Source: Gammaproteobacteria bacterium (GTDB lineage: Bacteria > Pseudomonadota > Gammaproteobacteria > UBA6429 > Thiohalophilaceae). From it: 64,000 bases of DNA. The notes under the pieces are model-generated. The model saw only the letters and a program-made list of their open reading frames with translations, made no database searches and was not told the DNA's origin. The DNA is taken from the NCBI GenBank assembly GCA_030617815.1, contig JAUWUS010000003.1, positions 1 through 64,000 on the forward strand. The letters are read 5' to 3'. Shown piece by piece: positions 59,926 through 64,000 of the stretch; within the stretch, counting starts at the first letter, position 1, and every line of letters begins with the position of its first letter. Both the position numbers and the translations under genes were made by a program.

Positions 59926-61443
59926 TTGCGGATAAAGAATAATAAAAAATTATTTTTCATTCCTTTCATATTTTTGTTTATTTTACTAATATCCAGAACG
60001 ATTTTATTACTCCCTCCCGAAAACTCACAACTAGATAATGGAACGCGTATTGAATGGCAATCTTGCTGGTTTGATATTCCCCTCCTAAAAATAGTTCACT
60101 GTGCTCGCCTTTATCCCAGCCTGCAAAATTTTGGTAATTCAATCTCTATTCCTGTCGTTGTCATTAAAAACATGGGGTTTAGTCAAAACCCGGATCCTGT
60201 TATCTATATTAATGGCGGGCCGGGTTATTCTGTTGGAGTAGATACAGATAGTAATGTTTCATACTGGATAGATGAATTTGATTCATTAGGCTGGAATCGT
60301 GATTTTATCATTTATGACCATCGAGGTACGGGATTAAGCTATCCTCAACCTCAATGCAAAGAACTGCTTAATATTCATTATAAAAACTTACCTCGAAACA
60401 TATCTGAAGAAGAATACTATCGTGAATTAGTTGAGCAAACTAAAATATGTTATCAAAACCTTGCACCCAGTGTGAGCATGTCAAACTTTTCTACTCAACA
60501 CTATATGCAAGATTTAAGAGATTTAATTGATTCCTTAAATTACCCAACAGTTAATTTATATAGTGTTTCATACGGCACTCGGGTCGCTTTAGAACTCATG
60601 AGACGTTCACCTGAAAAATTACGCAGCGTTATTCTCGACTCCCCTTTTCCATCATCAATTAATGACGTGCTCTCATGGCCATCAATATTAGATAATACCG
60701 TTCAGAACATATTTAAACGTTGTCGAAATAATGAGGTATGTCATAAAAAATACCCTGACCTGAAAGAATTATTTACTAAGGCACTTAATCAATTAAAGAA
60801 TGAACCCATGCTAGTTCATCTGCCAGAATATTATAGCGATGGCCATTATGATGTGTTTATTAATGACGATCGATTTGTATACTCTTTATTTACAGCAATG
60901 TATGATTCAGAAATAACAGCATCACTGCCTGATGTCATAAATGAAGTTGCGCAAGGAAAACAAAAATTAATGCGGCCTGCTATTACCTACTATGCCGATA
61001 TGTTTCTCGATTCTACTATGAATGATATGGTTTACAATTTTGTATTATGTAATGACAATGGAGACATCACAAAAGATGAACTTGATAAAGAAATCAACAA
61101 GTATCCATTATTAAAATACTATAATAGATTTGAATGGGAATACATGCCTTGTAATCTTTTAAAAGAAGACAGTAAATTACGCTTATCAAACCGACCTGTA
61201 AAATCTTCTATCCCAACATTAATCTTATCGGGAGAACATGATACGGTAACCCCATGGCAATGGGGAGAACAAATCAATAAACACCTTAACAATAGCTTTC
61301 ATTTTATCGTAAAAGATATATCACATGGCGTAATCGGATTTGATGAATGTGCATTAAAAACAAGTAATTCGTTTTTAAAAGAACTTGGTAATCTTTCCAA
61401 GCAAGAATGTCCTGCTTATGTTGCGATGCCATTCTCTCCTTAA
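59926..61443 (+). CDS. Exported TAP-like alpha/beta hydrolase (proline iminopeptidase group)
   Basis: A 505-residue protein with an N-terminal signal or anchor (FFIPFIFLFILLISRTILLL). The alpha/beta core has YINGGPGYSV (oxyanion), FIIYDHRGTGLSYP, the nucleophile elbow VSYGTRV (Ser in YSVSYGTR), a cap region, and a C-terminal TAP-like segment TLILSGEHDTVTPWQWGEQIN with catalytic Asp and later SHGVIG His. The family hydrolyses N-terminal Pro or other short peptides and esters. The start is TTG at 59926; no gene follows closely. Confidence 0.88.
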   Translation: MRIKNNKKLFFIPFIFLFILLISRTILLLPPENSQLDNGTRIEWQSCWFDIPLLKIVHCARLYPSLQNFGNSISIPVVVIKNMGFSQNPDPVIYINGGPGYSVGVDTDSNVSYWIDEFDSLGWNRDFIIYDHRGTGLSYPQPQCKELLNIHYKNLPRNISEEEYYRELVEQTKICYQNLAPSVSMSNFSTQHYMQDLRDLIDSLNYPTVNLYSVSYGTRVALELMRRSPEKLRSVILDSPFPSSINDVLSWPSILDNTVQNIFKRCRNNEVCHKKYPDLKELFTKALNQLKNEPMLVHLPEYYSDGHYDVFINDDRFVYSLFTAMYDSEITASLPDVINEVAQGKQKLMRPAITYYADMFLDSTMNDMVYNFVLCNDNGDITKDELDKEINKYPLLKYYNRFEWEYMPCNLLKEDSKLRLSNRPVKSSIPTLILSGEHDTVTPWQWGEQINKHLNNSFHFIVKDISHGVIGFDECALKTSNSFLKELGNLSKQECPAYVAMPFSP

Positions 61444-61591
61444 ATCATAAGGCGGGCTGTCGTGAGGTTACATAAATCGGATTACGTAAACCACCACTTA
61501 ACAAAACCTATTTTAGATTACGTTTACAGGGGATTTAAGAAGCATAATAAATATGGCTTACTAATAAATTCTTTGAAATCAGGATATATCA

Positions 61592-61774
61592 TCAAAATCT
61601 ATTTAACTTTATAGATAATATATCTGCTATATAAGGCGATAACATAATGTCGTACCACTTAAGCGTATTATTATGCGCTTTAACTAACTGTTTATCATAT
61701 GTTTCTCTGCGGTGAGGGAGCTCTTCACCATAAAAAATATTTTTAATATTGAATTTCTTAGCTTCTCCCTTTGA
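61592..61774 (-). pseudogene. 60-codon coding-like remnant without start codon
   Basis: In the 349-bp gap between two genes, one minus-strand frame is open for 60 codons after a stop: KKFNIKNIFYGEELPHRRET, then a segment with HNNTLKWYDIMLSPYIAD, ending in KLNRF. The composition is protein-like, but there is no ATG, GTG or TTG before residue 44. It may be the C-terminal relic of a deleted gene, or a small gene with an unusual start. The rest of the gap is AT-rich and shows nothing else. Confidence 0.35.
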
Positions 61775-61792
61775 TTAAAATATTATATTTAT

Positions 61793-64000
61793 TTAACCAT
61801 TGGATAGTTCGACATTTCGCATTTTATTAAAGTAATAAGCCGATACGAGCAATATCATTCCAATTATTGTGAAGACGAGTATCTTTTGAATTAGCGTGAA
61901 CCCTTCTAAATCATATGCAAATATCTTAATACATGCTGCACTAAACATAACCACTGAAAATTTAACTAATGATTTATACAGTGGTTTATTTGACTGGAAT
62001 ATTATTGATATACCATGAACCACCAATGCAATTGTTGTCGCAGGGCCATACCAGTCCCCTGTAAACATCTTAATTAAAGACATATAAAGAACGGCCACCA
62101 ATATCTGTGCATACCATAATTCTATTATACGCCTATTTTCACGTTTGAGCTTTGTATTTCCGATCAATGCAAGCCGATGAGAATTCTCATTTTTGACAAT
62201 ATATAGAACAAGAGATACCGCCAGAATACCGATCACGGCACTAAAGGTATAACTCAAACTCAATTTTGACGCTGACAATTGATACACTGCTACAAAGCCA
62301 AGCATCAGCATACTGACAAAATAGTTTGAGGCATGAATATTCTTAAGTGCTGGTAATCTATTTTCCTTCAATGACATATACAAGATATACGATCCGACAA
62401 TTAAAATTCCTCCATCAATACGACTTGTTACGAAAAGTGTAATAAATCCAATGACAATACAAGAATGATAGAACCACGCCACCATTACAGATTTGAGGTG
62501 AGATTCTTTGAGCTTCGTTGACTCTAACATTCCTTCTTTTATTAAAACAAATCCTGATACGACTAACCCGATAAATATTGGAATGTTAGCTAGAGCTAAG
62601 ATATTCGTAGTGTGGCTTTCAAGCATCGCAAAAATAGAAACTGCGACGGATAGAAAATAGTGCGCATTAAGCTGATGCTTTAGGGCAACATAGTCAACGC
62701 GAGTCGCAATTAAATAATTAAGTGCAAATGATAGCCATAAAGCTATTGGCACAAGTTTTGGCATAAAAATGATAACAGCCGGAATAAAGATTAACGACAA
62801 TAGAACTAGCGAAGTTATGCGTAACGTCTTAGTTAAATGAATCCAGCTGTTATCTGGTATAATTTGCTCATATGATTTTCGATGCAATGCAGCTAAGGCG
62901 ATTGCGAGACCTACAAAGTATGGCCAACTACCAAAACTGTACATATCTGGGTTCTGACTAAATGCGATAACACCGACTGATACTGCAATGGTCGTAAAAT
63001 AATGAGCAACAAGTTCTTTTTGGAGTATAGAATATTTCGTCTTTTTTGCTATATAGTATGTTAATGCAAATGATCCCCATAATGCCAAAGACAAATATTC
63101 GGGTGAGTTGAATATAACAACCGGCAAGAAAATTAATGGCAAGGCAAACAAATACCCTACTCTCCACCGTATCGTAACTTTACGCCAATTATTATCCGGC
63201 AGTATGCGTTCATATATTTTCTGATGGAATGCAAGTAACGCCAGTCCGAAAGCGATTAACCCAGGCCAGTTTTCAATATTAAATATAGAATACGTTGTAC
63301 TATTTACGATGGGTAAGATCGAAATCGCAAGTGTAATAAAGTAAAGGACGACAAGCTCTTTTTGTATAATAGAATGCTTAGATGTCTTAGCAATATAGTA
63401 ATTTAGGGCAAACGATCCCCATAATGCTAAAGCGAAAAACTCTGGTGCACGTCGTAAAACGGTTGGTAGCAATAATAACGGTGCAATAAATAAGAAAGTT
63501 ACTCGTAGTTTTTTCACGTATGTTAACCAATTACTCTCAGGTAACAATCGTGTAAAAAATGTTTGAAGGAATGCTAACAACAACAAGGATTCGACTAGAG
63601 CAACTTTTCCTTGAAGCGTTTGATGAGCAAACCGGAAACTCTCAGTTGCTTGAACTGACATGGCTATTTGAAGGAAAATCAAGCCATATAAAAGAACACC
63701 TAACCTTTTTGTAAATGAAAGATTATGAACACTTCCTCGGTAAATCATAAAGAGCATTGGTAAAATCGACGATAAAAGCATGTAATCTGGTGATACTTGA
63801 TAAGCGACTAATATATACGTCACTACCATCCAGAGTGACAGCGACTCCCTGGCAATGTTTTGTATATTGAAATCATACTCTTGCGCTAAATCCTTAAATT
63901 TCTCAATAATTTTTATCGTGGCTATAAGTAAAACACCAATAGATAACAGCGATACAGTATTCACATTAAGCATTGATGTTGACCACAATGAATAATTATC
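61793..64000 (-). CDS. Large polytopic membrane protein with triplicated module, 5' end missing
   Basis: A frame of at least 735 residues open to the window edge, so the N-terminus lies outside (an in-frame TTG exists at 63988 but has no ribosome site). It holds about 20 hydrophobic helices. Residues about 149-490 are three tandem copies of a 114-residue unit, each starting with a [LI]P[ED][SN][NS]W motif and containing ALWGSFALxYYIA about 38 residues later. The DNA period is 342 bp. The rest has further helices. It resembles DUF2339-type membrane proteins, whose role is unknown. Confidence 0.75.
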   Translation of the reverse strand, partial: DNYSLWSTSMLNVNTVSLLSIGVLLIATIKIIEKFKDLAQEYDFNIQNIARESLSLWMVVTYILVAYQVSPDYMLLSSILPMLFMIYRGSVHNLSFTKRLGVLLYGLIFLQIAMSVQATESFRFAHQTLQGKVALVESLLLLAFLQTFFTRLLPESNWLTYVKKLRVTFLFIAPLLLLPTVLRRAPEFFALALWGSFALNYYIAKTSKHSIIQKELVVLYFITLAISILPIVNSTTYSIFNIENWPGLIAFGLALLAFHQKIYERILPDNNWRKVTIRWRVGYLFALPLIFLPVVIFNSPEYLSLALWGSFALTYYIAKKTKYSILQKELVAHYFTTIAVSVGVIAFSQNPDMYSFGSWPYFVGLAIALAALHRKSYEQIIPDNSWIHLTKTLRITSLVLLSLIFIPAVIIFMPKLVPIALWLSFALNYLIATRVDYVALKHQLNAHYFLSVAVSIFAMLESHTTNILALANIPIFIGLVVSGFVLIKEGMLESTKLKESHLKSVMVAWFYHSCIVIGFITLFVTSRIDGGILIVGSYILYMSLKENRLPALKNIHASNYFVSMLMLGFVAVYQLSASKLSLSYTFSAVIGILAVSLVLYIVKNENSHRLALIGNTKLKRENRRIIELWYAQILVAVLYMSLIKMFTGDWYGPATTIALVVHGISIIFQSNKPLYKSLVKFSVVMFSAACIKIFAYDLEGFTLIQKILVFTIIGMILLVSAYYFNKMRNVELSNG

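Noticed and set aside
1-64000. CRISPR array, tRNA or rRNA genes, prophage
   Set aside because: No regularly spaced repeats, cloverleaf-like blocks, rRNA landmarks or phage structural genes were seen on either strand by reading; a tRNAscan or cmsearch run would settle this.

Overview
The window is a chromosomal segment of an AT-rich gammaproteobacterium. The evidence is the gene families: a gammaproteobacterial-type gshA with a TTG start, Rsd/AlgQ, the CmoA/CmoB/CmoM and TrhP tRNA-modification set, ZapE, MltF, Slt, SlyD, HrpA, TcdA and a YcgN-type cysteine-cluster protein. Several thiol and sulfur genes (YeeE/YedE transporter, periplasmic tandem rhodanese, four thioredoxin-fold proteins, a peroxiredoxin-like protein, a double CDGSH protein) would fit a sulfur-metabolising lineage, but I cannot name a genus. 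I saw no rRNA, tRNA, CRISPR array, prophage or complete insertion sequence.

Layout. 1-6.6 kb: a cut metallo-beta-lactamase gene, a small lipoprotein, a methyltransferase, ispG, mltF, a DMT exporter and small conserved proteins. 6.9-11.5 kb: a membrane GGDEF-EAL protein, a DUF465 protein, a thioredoxin-HEAT fusion, a receiver-like protein lacking its Asp, and a Cys-cluster protein. 11.5-16.4 kb is more accessory: an inverted-repeat element running into an orphan ParS/MbcA-type antitoxin gene, a 519-bp gene-poor stretch, an HTH-ferredoxin-reductase fusion with a small partner, gloA, a lipase, and stacked dispersed repeats. 16.4-24 kb: a MazG-like protein, ilvD, slt, rsd, trhP and two tiny genes. 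24-30 kb: glycerol metabolism (FGGY kinase, short GlpD, glycerophosphodiesterase) interrupted by an amino-acid permease and a PsiE-like protein. 30-38 kb: a membrane-anchored RRM protein with an unusual leader, FKBP, thioredoxin-like proteins, FHA, gshA, zapE, CDGSH and patatin. 38-49 kb: msrA, cmoB-cmoA, slyD, a mini-SET protein, hrpA, a TPR protein, a HEPN-like gene bounded by integron-cassette-like sites, cmoM and a uracil-DNA glycosylase. 49.5-53 kb: repeats, then a sulfur operon. 53-60 kb: a long minus-strand run of housekeeping and conserved genes ending with tcdA and tatD. 60-64 kb: a TAP-like hydrolase and a large membrane protein, cut by the window edge, built of three 114-residue repeats.

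Genes that work together: trhP, cmoA, cmoB and cmoM cover every dedicated step of wobble uridine-34 modification from U to mcmo5U, and tcdA adds cyclic t6A at position 37. The transporter, a tiny SPCSM-tailed protein, a DUF6969-like protein and a rhodanese form a likely sulfur-uptake and transfer operon. GlpD and the glycerophosphodiesterase are co-transcribed and link to the nearby FGGY kinase. The best candidates for something undescribed are the HTH-[2Fe-2S]-reductase fusion, the HEPN-like cassette with its attC-like palindrome, the leader of the membrane RRM gene, the SPCSM mini-protein, and the alpha/beta hydrolase whose membrane anchor has no normal start codon.
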